Of a DNA stretch of 8,417 bases, positions 1 to 5,812 are shown piece by piece. Positions within the stretch are counted from its first letter, which is position 1. Each line of letters begins with the position of its first letter. The notes under the pieces are model-generated. The model had not been told where the DNA came from. It searched no databases and worked only from the letters and a program-made list of their open reading frames with translations. The translations under genes were made by a program, and so were the position numbers. Source of the DNA: Desulfobulbaceae bacterium UBA2262 (lineage in GTDB: Bacteria > Desulfobacterota > Desulfobulbia > Desulfobulbales > Desulfurivibrionaceae). Location of the stretch: positions 60,625-69,041 of the forward strand of contig DDXK01000015.1 of NCBI GenBank assembly GCA_002347185.1, written 5' to 3'.

Positions 1-867
1 GCTCATCACCGTGGCCACCAGGGTTTTTTTTCGCAGTTTTTTTCTGGCCATGAGCTCGGCGGCGCAGATGGCCATGATATGGTCGCCGTCCACGATCCGG
101 CCCTTTTCGTCGCAAACGATGACCCGGTCCCCGTCGCCGTCCAGGGCGATGCCGAGATCGGCCCCGAGTTCCCGCACCTTTCTGGCCATGTGTTCCGGAT
201 GCAGGGCTCCACAGTCCCGGTTGATGTTGGTGCCGTCCGGCTCGACGCCGAGAGCGGTTACCGTCGCGCCCAGTTCCTCGAAAACATGAGGGGCGACGCC
301 GTAGGTGGCACCGTGCGCGCAGTCGAGGACGAGGTGGAAGCCGTCCAGGGTGTAGTTTTTGGGGAAGGTGTTCTTCAGAAAGACGATGTATCGGCCCCGG
401 GCGTCATCGATGCGGGCGGCGCGGCCCACCTCTTCGGCAATCGGACGCAGGGCGGCCATTTTCTGGGAAAAGATCAGATCCTCGATTTCGAGTTCCTGCT
501 CATCGGGCAGCTTGAAACCGTCGCGCGAGAAGATTTTGATGCCGTTGTCCTGGAAGGGGTTGTGCGAGGCGGAGATCACCACCCCGGCGTCGGCCCGCAT
601 GCTGGTGGTGATGAAGGCGATGGCCGGGGTGGGCAGGGGGCCGACCAGGAGTACATTGACCCCCATGGAGCAGATGCCGGCGGCCAGGGCATTTTCGATC
701 ATGTAGCCGGAAAGACGGGTATCCTTCCCGATGACGATCCGGTGGTCATGCTTCATGTCCTTGACCAGAAAGGCAATGCCGCGACCGATCTGCATGGCGA
801 TTTCCGTGGTCATGGGGTAGTTGTTCGCGACCCCCCGGACCCCATCGGTTCCGAACAATCTTCTCAT
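1..867 (-). CDS. glmM: Phosphoglucosamine mutase, N-terminal 289 residues (C-terminus beyond window)
   Basis: GlmM converts glucosamine-6-phosphate to glucosamine-1-phosphate in the cytoplasm, the step before UDP-GlcNAc for peptidoglycan and lipopolysaccharide. The frame reads from ATG at 867 to the left edge with no stop. It starts MRRLFGTDGVRG, the usual GlmM N-terminus. The phosphoserine loop ISASHNP has its catalytic Ser at residue 101, and the metal loop DGDGDR lies at 243-248; both positions fit the family. The usual length is about 450 residues, so roughly the last third (sugar- and phosphate-binding domains) is missing. An AGGAG ribosome site at 876-880 lies 8 bases upstream of the ATG. 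It is the third gene after cdaA and cdaR; in Firmicutes with this order GlmM binds CdaA and inhibits c-di-AMP synthesis. That regulation is inferred here from gene order only. Confidence 0.97.
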   Translation of the reverse strand, partial: MRRLFGTDGVRGVANNYPMTTEIAMQIGRGIAFLVKDMKHDHRIVIGKDTRLSGYMIENALAAGICSMGVNVLLVGPLPTPAIAFITTSMRADAGVVISASHNPFQDNGIKIFSRDGFKLPDEQELEIEDLIFSQKMAALRPIAEEVGRAARIDDARGRYIVFLKNTFPKNYTLDGFHLVLDCAHGATYGVAPHVFEELGATVTALGVEPDGTNINRDCGALHPEHMARKVRELGADLGIALDGDGDRVIVCDEKGRIVDGDHIMAICAAELMARKKLRKKTLVATVMS

Positions 868-950
868 CGTTTCCGCTCCTGGCTTTTCTTGAAAGGAGGA
901 AGGGGGAGAGTCCCTGCCGTGCCGTTGCCGGCCGCGGTGTCGTTCAGCAG

Positions 951-973
951 GGAAGAAAACCGGCGCAGCCGGT
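951..973 (-). terminator. Weak intrinsic terminator-like hairpin between cdaR and glmM
   Basis: Read on the minus strand, ACCGGC, loop TGC and GCCGGT form a 6-bp GC-rich stem (973 down to 959), followed by the tail TTTTCTTCC. The hairpin begins at the last base of the cdaR stop codon. A second small stem, GCCG-GCAA-CGGC, lies at 921-932. No obvious promoter lies in the 105-base gap before glmM, so this may be a partial terminator or processing site setting glmM level below cdaA-cdaR. The stem is short and the U-tract is interrupted. Confidence 0.4.
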
Positions 974-1947
974 CAGGGCTTTTTCCGCGGGCCGATTTCC
1001 ACGGCGACCGTGGGAGGAATGACCTCAATGAGTTTTACCTGCTCGTCTGTCTTTGCCTCCACCGGCACTTTGTGGTTTCCAGGCGGGAGCTGTTCCGTCT
1101 GGATCCAGACTTCGAGGAGGCCTTCCCTCGCGGCATCCTGCCTGCTCAAAGGGAGGGCAACGCGGGCGCTCACCGCCTGCGGCCTTACCTGGACGCTGCG
1201 TTCGCGGTCCGGCCCGTCCACGATCCGGATCGGGAGGTCGGAAATTTTCTTCTCAATGGTTTTCTCCCTGATCACCACGTTGGCGGTGACCACCGTCTCG
1301 CCGATGAGCTCCAGGATTTCCTGCGGCAGGTCGAGTGGGGTCTGGATGGTGATCGGTGCCTTGAGGCCGTTGATGTCGATGGCGGTTGTCCTGAGAACCT
1401 TTTCCGCCTCCAGGACGGCCTTGGGCCCTGCGATCTTGATGGCCTTGGGCTCGAAATGGATGGAGGACAGTTCGAAGCCGCTCGCCGGGGTGCCGGTGGT
1501 CTTCGCCTCGACCGGCAGGTTTTTTTCCACCAGTTCGTCGATGAGCAGGGTGATGTGGGTCGGCTGGATGCGCAGCACGTTGATGCCGCGCGGAAATTGA
1601 ATCGCCTCGGTGTCGTTGCGGATTACGGTGGTGCCGGGGCTGGCCTTGGACAGGTTGATGGTCCGGGAGATATATTGTCGGTTCAGGCCGTTGATGAGCC
1701 CGCGCGGGCCGCTGACCGTCACTTCGAGTTGCTTCTTGAACTGATTGGAAATGACCAGCTCGCGGGGCAGGTTGACGATTTCCACGGGGATGAGGACATT
1801 GGTGTCCACCTTGTCCTCGCCCACCACGAAGTACCAGAGGAAAAGCGCGAAGAACAGGGAGATGAGTTTCAGAACCCAGTTGTTCGGCCAGTTGAGGAGG
1901 TTGGGCGAAGGGGTGCGCCCTAGGATTTGTTTAGCCAATTTTTCCAT
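973..1947 (-). CDS. cdaR: CdaR/YbbR-domain membrane protein, c-di-AMP cyclase regulator
   Basis: This is a 324-residue membrane-anchored protein of the YbbR family. A short basic N-terminus precedes one hydrophobic segment at about residues 25-43 (LKLISLFFALFLWYFVV). The rest is beta-rich and looks like three YbbR-type repeats at about 48-137, 142-227 and 231-318, with recurring LPVEA/VPVEA and PxAVxI patterns. In B. subtilis and relatives CdaR sits outside the membrane and modulates CdaA. Here the repeats would lie in the periplasm, if the cell is Gram-negative as inferred. The ATG at 1947 lies inside the end of cdaA (28-base overlap). The nearest purine-rich stretch (AAGGAA, 1965-1970) is 17 bases away, too far for a good ribosome site, so translation is probably coupled to cdaA. 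YbbR sequences diverge widely, so the name rests on topology, repeats and position. Confidence 0.9.
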   Translation of the reverse strand: MEKLAKQILGRTPSPNLLNWPNNWVLKLISLFFALFLWYFVVGEDKVDTNVLIPVEIVNLPRELVISNQFKKQLEVTVSGPRGLINGLNRQYISRTINLSKASPGTTVIRNDTEAIQFPRGINVLRIQPTHITLLIDELVEKNLPVEAKTTGTPASGFELSSIHFEPKAIKIAGPKAVLEAEKVLRTTAIDINGLKAPITIQTPLDLPQEILELIGETVVTANVVIREKTIEKKISDLPIRIVDGPDRERSVQVRPQAVSARVALPLSRQDAAREGLLEVWIQTEQLPPGNHKVPVEAKTDEQVKLIEVIPPTVAVEIGPRKKP

Positions 1948-2714
1948 AGGTGTGGGGTCGCGTATTCCTTGGAGATGAAGATGGCGTCGAGCCGGCTGCG
2001 CAGGGCGCTTTCGTCGAGGTCGGTGGTCATGGCCCCATGCTGGACCAGGGAAATTTTTTGGGTCTCCTCGGAGATGACCACGATCACCGCGTCGGTCTCC
2101 TCGGAGAGGCCGATGGCGGCCCGGTGACGGGTGCCGAGCTGCTTGCTGATGTAGGGGTTCTTGGTCAGCGGCAGCAGGGCGCCGGCCGAAAGGATCCTCC
2201 CGTTGCGGATGACCACGGCCCCATCGTGCAGCGGGGAGCTGGTGTGAAAAATGCTGACCAGGAGTTGTCTGCTCACGATGGCATCGAGCTGGTGCCCGGA
2301 TTCGATGTAATCCTTGAGCCCGGTTTCCCTCTCGATGACGATGAGGCCGCCGATCTTGCGGTGGGCCATGAACTGGGCGGCCTTGACGATTTCCACCAGG
2401 GCATGGATGGTGTCGGCGTCGGTTTTGGCAAAGGGGGTCTGGCCGACCTGGGTCAGGGCCCGGCGGATGTCGCGCTGAAAAATGATGATGATAATCAGAA
2501 AGATCGAGCTCAGGAAGGTGCCCAGCAGCCAGTAGAGGGTGAGGAATTCAAGCTCGCGGGCAGCGAAATAGACCACGATGAGAACGACAATTCCGGCCAG
2601 CATCTGCACCGCGCGTGTCCCCCTGATAAGGAGCATGACTCGGTAGATAATGAACGAAACGATCATTATATCGAAGATGTCCTGCCAGCGGAGTGACTGC
2701 GCGATATCAAACAT
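1920..2714 (-). CDS. cdaA: Membrane diadenylate cyclase CdaA (DisA_N/DAC domain)
   Basis: CdaA makes cyclic di-AMP from two ATP at the inner membrane. The 264-residue protein has three hydrophobic helices at about residues 11-31, 36-52 and 57-79. A short coiled linker (FQRDIRRALTQVG) leads into the DAC domain, about 100-250. The two signature motifs are intact: DGA at 164-166 (within LHDGAVVI) and RHR at 196-198 (within GTRHRAA), so an active enzyme is expected. I chose the ATG at 2714 (MFDIAQSL) because family members begin just before the first helix. The frame stays open to an ATG at 2813, but that extra stretch is unconserved-looking and starts inside a hairpin. The ribosome site is weak: only GGA at 2726-2728, 11 bases upstream. 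It is the first gene of the cdaA-cdaR-glmM cluster. Confidence 0.95.
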   Translation of the reverse strand: MFDIAQSLRWQDIFDIMIVSFIIYRVMLLIRGTRAVQMLAGIVVLIVVYFAARELEFLTLYWLLGTFLSSIFLIIIIIFQRDIRRALTQVGQTPFAKTDADTIHALVEIVKAAQFMAHRKIGGLIVIERETGLKDYIESGHQLDAIVSRQLLVSIFHTSSPLHDGAVVIRNGRILSAGALLPLTKNPYISKQLGTRHRAAIGLSEETDAVIVVISEETQKISLVQHGAMTTDLDESALRSRLDAIFISKEYATPHLWKNWLNKS

Positions 2715-2778
2715 GCCTGTTGTGGTCCAAGTGCGGGAAATCCCGTTAAAACAATGAGAGGGGGGAGTTCTTGTGGAG

Positions 2779-2838
2779 TCGTAAAAAGAAAAAGCCGGAG
2801 CCGTCTTGGTCAAGATCCGGGGGAGCGGTCTTTTACGA
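2779..2838. repeat. Nested inverted repeat in the cdaA upstream region
   Basis: The outer arms TCGTAAAAAGA (2779-2789) and TCTTTTACGA (2829-2838) pair over 10 bp with one bulged A. Inside them, CCGGA (2795-2799) pairs with TCCGG (2816-2820), and TCTT (2804-2807) pairs with AAGA (2812-2815). The structure lies 65 bases upstream of the chosen cdaA start and is not part of any convincing gene. It could fold as RNA from either strand or cruciform as DNA. Confidence 0.65.
2783..2820 (-). terminator. Terminator-like hairpin in the cdaA leader, possible attenuator
   Basis: On the minus strand, CCGGA and TCCGG form a 5-bp outer stem. An inner TCTT/AAGA stem sits above a CGGC bulge, and the hairpin is followed by the U-rich tail CTTTTTCTTTTT (2794 down to 2783). 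No minus-strand gene lies upstream to need a terminator: the next gene, rpsT, is divergent. It therefore either ends a short RNA or attenuates cdaA. The U-tract is also one arm of the outer inverted repeat, so the two folds compete. Confidence 0.45.
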
Positions 2839-2894
2839 TGCCAGCATAACCATATCTCCTACAAATTAAACGAAAAACAAAGGGTTGGGCAAGG

Positions 2895-2900
2895 AGTATA
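2895..2900 (-). promoter_or_regulatory. Weak candidate -10 box for cdaA
   Basis: TATACT on the minus strand is close to the sigma-70 -10 consensus and would start transcription near 2888. This gives a cdaA leader of about 175 bases that contains the nested inverted repeat. The hexamer 17 bases upstream (CCCGTT) is a poor -35, so the call is tentative and another promoter may be used. Confidence 0.25.
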
Positions 2901-2964
2901 TCCATATTTGCGAAAAAAACGGGGAGCGCGGGCAATTCGCAGGAAAAAGGGAGACACTTGTTGC

Positions 2965-2993
2965 TTGACATGGTCAGGGATTTGCTTTATGAT
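2965..2993 (+). promoter_or_regulatory. Strong sigma-70 promoter driving rpsT or a leader RNA
   Basis: TTGACA (2965-2970) is a perfect -35. A 17-base spacer leads to TATGAT (2988-2993), one mismatch from the -10 consensus. Transcription should start near 3000, about 165 bases before the rpsT start codon. A promoter this strong suits a ribosomal protein gene. No other credible promoter lies between here and rpsT. Confidence 0.85.
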
Positions 2994-2999
2994 CACAAA

Positions 3000-3083
3000 A
3001 TTTTCCGGCATTCGTCTCCGGCTGGTGTGGCGTGGGGCGGAGGAAGTTACCGTAATCTCAAGTCTTGACGATTACGGTTTTTT
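3000..3083 (+). ncRNA. Candidate short leader RNA ahead of rpsT (or attenuated 5' leader)
   Basis: The stretch runs from the predicted start of the 2965 promoter to the end of the first terminator-like hairpin. It would give an RNA of about 84 bases. It has a further possible stem, TCTCCG (3015-3020) with CGGAGG (3038-3043), and no convincing open frame. I do not recognise it as a known RNA: it lacks the features of tRNA, SRP RNA or T-box. It may simply be the prematurely terminated rpsT leader. Confidence 0.3.
3049..3083 (+). terminator. Intrinsic terminator-like hairpin in the rpsT leader
   Basis: ACCGTAATC (3049-3057) pairs with GATTACGGT (3070-3078) over 9 bp. After a bulged C the stem continues with TCAA/TTGA and a GTC loop, and it is followed by TTTTTT (3078-3083). 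The complement shows no U-tract on the other side, so it acts on the plus strand only. It lies about 80 bases after the promoter and 80 before rpsT, and there is no plus-strand gene upstream for it to end. Confidence 0.7.
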
Positions 3084-3102
3084 GATTGTAGTGGAGAAGC
3101 AG

Positions 3103-3122
3103 ACTGCCCCGGGGGCAGTTTT
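3103..3122 (+). terminator. Second terminator-like hairpin in the rpsT leader
   Basis: ACTGCCC (3103-3109) pairs with GGGCAGT (3113-3119) over 7 GC-rich bp with a CGG loop, followed by TTTT and then CCTTT. It lies only 42 bases before the rpsT start. No promoter fits in between, so rpsT mRNA must contain it. It could be a second terminator, or a structural site for feedback by S20; E. coli S20 does repress its own synthesis, but no binding site can be shown here. Confidence 0.5.
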
Positions 3123-3164
3123 CCTTTCGCAGCAAGATCATTAACGAAAGATAGGAGTTGAAAG

Positions 3165-3440
3165 TTGGCTAACCATAAATCCGCATTGAAAAGGACTCGC
3201 CAAAACCAGTTGCGCCGTCTTCGCAATCGTTCCAACAAGAGCAGGATGAAGACCGTCATCAAGAATGTTCTCGAGGCCATTGCCCAGAATTCCGTCGAGC
3301 AGGCCCAGGCCGCCCTGAAGGCCGCCATTCCGGTCATCGAGAAAACCGCGGTGAAGGGCGCCATTCACAAGAAGAATGCTTCCCGGAATGTGTCTCGCTT
3401 GACCAAGCGGGTGAACGCCTTAGCCAGCAGCATGCAATAA
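3165..3440 (+). CDS. rpsT: 30S ribosomal protein S20
   Basis: S20 binds 16S rRNA early in assembly of the small ribosomal subunit. The 91-residue product has the family's usual length. It starts MANHKSALKRTRQNQLRR and is rich in Lys and Arg, as expected for three long RNA-binding helices. The conserved C-terminal segment KGAIHKKNASRNVSRLTKRV lies at 64-83. The start is TTG at 3165, supported by AGGAG at 3153-3157 with 7-base spacing; no ATG or GTG gives the conserved MAN start. E. coli rpsT also begins with UUG, where the weak start is linked to autoregulation. The gene stands alone between its own promoter region and a terminator, divergent from cdaA. Confidence 0.98.
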   Translation: MANHKSALKRTRQNQLRRLRNRSNKSRMKTVIKNVLEAIAQNSVEQAQAALKAAIPVIEKTAVKGAIHKKNASRNVSRLTKRVNALASSMQ

Positions 3441-3496
3441 GCGCGGATGCGGCAGCGGCCCAAGCCCTGCGGCGACGTTCCGGCGGCGGCTTCGCC

Positions 3497-3517
3497 ACTC
3501 CTCCGCCGAGGAGTTTT
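3497..3517 (+). terminator. Probable rpsT terminator
   Basis: ACTCCTC (3497-3503), loop CGCC and GAGGAGT (3508-3514) form a perfect 7-bp stem, followed by TTTTCCCTT. It lies 56 bases after the rpsT stop. The U-tract is short. An upstream GC-rich segment, CGGCGG (3481-3486), could instead pair with CCGCCG (3503-3508) and compete with this stem. Confidence 0.55.
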
Positions 3518-3596
3518 CCCTTCCTCGCTTGTCCCTCGCCGTGGGCAGGGTTTTGCATCTTCTCCGAAGAGTTGTTTCACTGTGACTGCTGAATCG

Positions 3597-3636
3597 AAAG
3601 CCATGGGACGCATGAGTCTCCATGGCTTTTTTTTTT
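3597..3636 (+). terminator. Strong intrinsic terminator immediately before trpE, likely attenuator
   Basis: AAAGCCATGG (3597-3606) pairs perfectly with CCATGGCTTT (3620-3629). An inner GAC/GTC pairing extends the stem, and a run of ten T covers 3627-3636. The trpE ribosome site GAGGA (3642-3646) and ATG (3653) follow at once, so no promoter fits between them. It may end rpsT transcripts, but trp transcripts must also cross it unless they start within it. That placement is typical of an attenuator. The sensing element is not evident. Confidence 0.85.
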
Positions 3637-3652
3637 GAGATGAGGAACCGAC

Positions 3653-5152
3653 ATGCTCCGTCCTTCCCAGCAAGAGTTTGAACAGCTGGCAGCCGATGCC
3701 GGGTTGATCCCGGTCTATCGGGAGATTGTCGCCGATCTCGATACTCCCCTGACCATCTTCGCCAAGGTGGCCGGGGAAGAGAGCCATGCCTTTCTTTTCG
3801 AGAGCCTGGAGGGCGGAGAAAAATGGGGCCGCTATTCCTTCATCGGCCTTGATCCGCTGGTGACCTTTGAAAGTCGCGGCCGGGAGATTCGCATCGCGCG
3901 CCGTGGGCAGGTGGAGACGCGGCAGGGCGACCCCCTGGCCGCCCTGCAGGCCCTTCTTGCCTCCTTCAACGCCTGCAGTGCCTCCATGGCCTGTGACCCG
4001 GAGCTCCTGCCCAGATTTTTCGGAGGGGCGGTGGGGTTTCTCGGCTACGACATGGTCCGCTTCATGGAGCGGCTGCCGGAAATCAACCCGTCCCTCGGCG
4101 AGCTTCCCGACAGCGCTTTCATGGTGCCACGCATCGTGCTGATCTACGACAACCTGCGGCAGACCCTCACCGTGGTGAACCTGGTTGAAATCAGCGGTGG
4201 CGGGCAAGCACCCGGGCTTTACGAAAAGGCCCGGGCCGAAGTGGAAGAAATCATCCGGCGCCTCAAAAAACCGCTGCCCACCGATTACGTCGGTGAGTGC
4301 GCGCAGGTGGCCCCCGCCCATGCCTTCAAAGCCAATATGAGCAGGGAGGCCTTCGAGCAGATGGTTCTCGCCGCCAAGGAATATATCCTGGCTGGCGACA
4401 TCATTCAGGTCGTGCTCTCGCAGCGCTTCCACAGCAAGACCGATCTGCCGCCCTTCAAGCTTTACCGGGCCCTGCGTCATATCAATCCCAGCCCCTATCT
4501 TTTCTACCTCAAGCTCGGAGACCTGGTGCAGATCGGCTCCTCGCCCGAAATTCTCGTGCGCCTCGAACAGGAGGATATCGAGCTCCGCCCCATTGCCGGC
4601 ACGAGAAAGCGCGGCAAAACTCCGGAGGAGGACCGGGCCCTCGAGGCAGAACTGCTCGCCGACCCGAAGGAGCGGGCGGAACATCTCATGCTGGTCGATC
4701 TCGGCCGTAACGACGTCGGCCGGGTGGCCCGTTTCGGCTCGGTGGAGGTGCGCGATCTCCTGGTGATCGAGCGCTACAGCCATGTCATGCACATCGTTTC
4801 CGGCGTGCACGGGATTCTCGCCCCGGGCAGGGATCAGTTCGACGTGCTCCGCGCCTGTTTCCCGGCCGGCACGGTGAGCGGGGCCCCGAAGATCCGGGCC
4901 ATGGAGATCATCGAGGAGCTCGAACCCGAACGGCGCGGCCCCTATGCCGGCTGTGTCGGCTATTTCGGCTTTTCCGGTAATATGGATTTCTGCATCACCA
5001 TCCGGACCTTTGTCATGCAGGGCGATGACCTCTGGGTGCAGGCCGGCGCAGGCATCGTGGCCGACTCGGTGCCGGAGCTGGAGTACCAGGAGACGATCAA
5101 CAAGTCCATGGGCCTGCGGCGGGCCGTCGAGCTGGCGGAAAAAGGATTCTGA
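3653..5152 (+). CDS. trpE: Anthranilate synthase component I
   Basis: TrpE forms anthranilate from chorismate, using ammonia supplied by TrpG, in the first committed step of tryptophan synthesis. The 499-residue length is typical. The N-terminal feedback-binding region contains FLFES (47-51) followed by GRYSFIG (59-65), matching the LLES-type site where tryptophan inhibits the enzyme. The chorismate-binding domain shows PIAGTRKRG (313-321), EHLMLVDLGRND (343-354), CFPAGTVSGAPK (402-413) and GAGIVADSVPELEYQET (465-481). These are the expected active-site and metal-binding blocks, and they favour TrpE over PabB. GAGGA at 3642-3646 supports the ATG, and the start matches relatives that begin with a short stretch before LIPVYREI. 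It is the first gene of the trp operon. A hairpin (5159-5178) without a U-tract lies in the gap before trpG. Confidence 0.98.
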   Translation: MLRPSQQEFEQLAADAGLIPVYREIVADLDTPLTIFAKVAGEESHAFLFESLEGGEKWGRYSFIGLDPLVTFESRGREIRIARRGQVETRQGDPLAALQALLASFNACSASMACDPELLPRFFGGAVGFLGYDMVRFMERLPEINPSLGELPDSAFMVPRIVLIYDNLRQTLTVVNLVEISGGGQAPGLYEKARAEVEEIIRRLKKPLPTDYVGECAQVAPAHAFKANMSREAFEQMVLAAKEYILAGDIIQVVLSQRFHSKTDLPPFKLYRALRHINPSPYLFYLKLGDLVQIGSSPEILVRLEQEDIELRPIAGTRKRGKTPEEDRALEAELLADPKERAEHLMLVDLGRNDVGRVARFGSVEVRDLLVIERYSHVMHIVSGVHGILAPGRDQFDVLRACFPAGTVSGAPKIRAMEIIEELEPERRGPYAGCVGYFGFSGNMDFCITIRTFVMQGDDLWVQAGAGIVADSVPELEYQETINKSMGLRRAVELAEKGF

Positions 5153-5206
5153 GCGCCGCTGTCCCGCCCGGGATACAGCAGAGCGCATTCACTCACGAGG
5201 AAAGGC

Positions 5207-5812
5207 ATGATCGTCATCATTGATAATTACGATTCCTTCACCTACAACATCGTCCAGACCCTGGGCGGCATGGGTGCCGAGCTGAAGGTTTTTCGCAATG
5301 ACGAGGTGGAGATCTCCTTCATCGAGGCGCTCAGGCCGGACAGGTTGCTCATCTCGCCAGGCCCCTGCGCTCCGGCCCAGGCCGGCATCTCCATTGCGGC
5401 GATTCGCCATTTCTGCACCCGCATCCCGGTGCTCGGCGTCTGCCTGGGTCACCAGTCCTTGGGTGAGGCCTTCGGCGGCAAAGTGGTGCGAGCCGGCAGG
5501 CTGATGCATGGCAAGACCAGTCCGATCATCCACGACGGCCAGGGGATTTTTGCCGGGTTGCCCAACCCCTTCGAGGCCATGCGCTACCATTCCCTGGTGG
5601 TGGAGGAGGCGAGTCTGCCTGATTGTTTGATGGTCACGGCGCGTTCCGACCAGGGCGAGCTGATGGGACTCAGGCACAGGGAGCTGCCGGTGGAGGGGGT
5701 GCAATTCCATCCCGAATCGATCATGACCCCGGACGGGGTGCGGTTGCTGGCAAACTTCATCGCGCCGGAGTACCCGGCGGAATTGGCTAAGACACAGGGA
5801 GGGGGACAGTGA
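5207..5812 (+). CDS. trpG: Anthranilate synthase component II, glutamine amidotransferase
   Basis: TrpG hydrolyses glutamine and channels ammonia to TrpE. The 201-residue protein is a class I amidotransferase. It begins MIVIIDNYDSFTYNIVQ, has the oxyanion-loop motif PGPCAP at 51-56, and carries the nucleophile elbow GVCLGHQSLGE with Cys79. The catalytic His168 and Glu170 lie in VQFHPES. GAGG at 5197-5200 supports the ATG. The stop codon overlaps the trpD start (GTGA, 4 bases), so translation is coupled. In some bacteria the subunit also serves PabB for folate; whether that holds here cannot be told from the window. TrpG is a separate protein, not fused to TrpE or TrpD. Confidence 0.98.
   Translation: MIVIIDNYDSFTYNIVQTLGGMGAELKVFRNDEVEISFIEALRPDRLLISPGPCAPAQAGISIAAIRHFCTRIPVLGVCLGHQSLGEAFGGKVVRAGRLMHGKTSPIIHDGQGIFAGLPNPFEAMRYHSLVVEEASLPDCLMVTARSDQGELMGLRHRELPVEGVQFHPESIMTPDGVRLLANFIAPEYPAELAKTQGGGQ

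Noticed and set aside
79..1923. A 614-residue plus-strand open frame opposite glmM and cdaR
   Set aside because: It runs antisense across two confidently identified genes, spans their intergenic gap, shows no recognisable domain and has the low-complexity composition of antisense frames in GC-rich DNA.
1950..2696. A 248-residue plus-strand open frame opposite cdaA
   Set aside because: cdaA on the other strand has both catalytic motifs and membrane helices; the antisense product is a composition artefact.
2715..2813. A 33-residue N-terminal extension of cdaA from ATG 2813
   Set aside because: The extension has no conserved look and begins inside the hairpin. The ATG at 2714 gives the usual family start just before the first membrane helix.
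2806..3144. A 112-residue plus-strand open frame in the divergent intergenic region
   Set aside because: It has no good ribosome site, crosses the strong promoter and the first terminator hairpin, and has no family resemblance.
3553..3581. A sigma-70 promoter for trpE (TTGCAT, 17 bases, TTCACT)
   Set aside because: The -35 is moderate but the -10 matches only three of six positions; too weak to annotate.
3541..3585. A GTG-started 14-residue leader peptide before trpE
   Set aside because: It has no Trp codon and no ribosome site, so it cannot act as a classical tryptophan attenuation peptide.
3441..3652. T-box or TRAP control of trpE
   Set aside because: There is no T-box core sequence, and GAG/UAG triplets are few and irregularly spaced.
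3365..5188. A 607-residue minus-strand open frame opposite rpsT and trpE
   Set aside because: It is antisense to trpE, whose motifs are all intact. The translation is His/Gly/Asp-rich without any family pattern.
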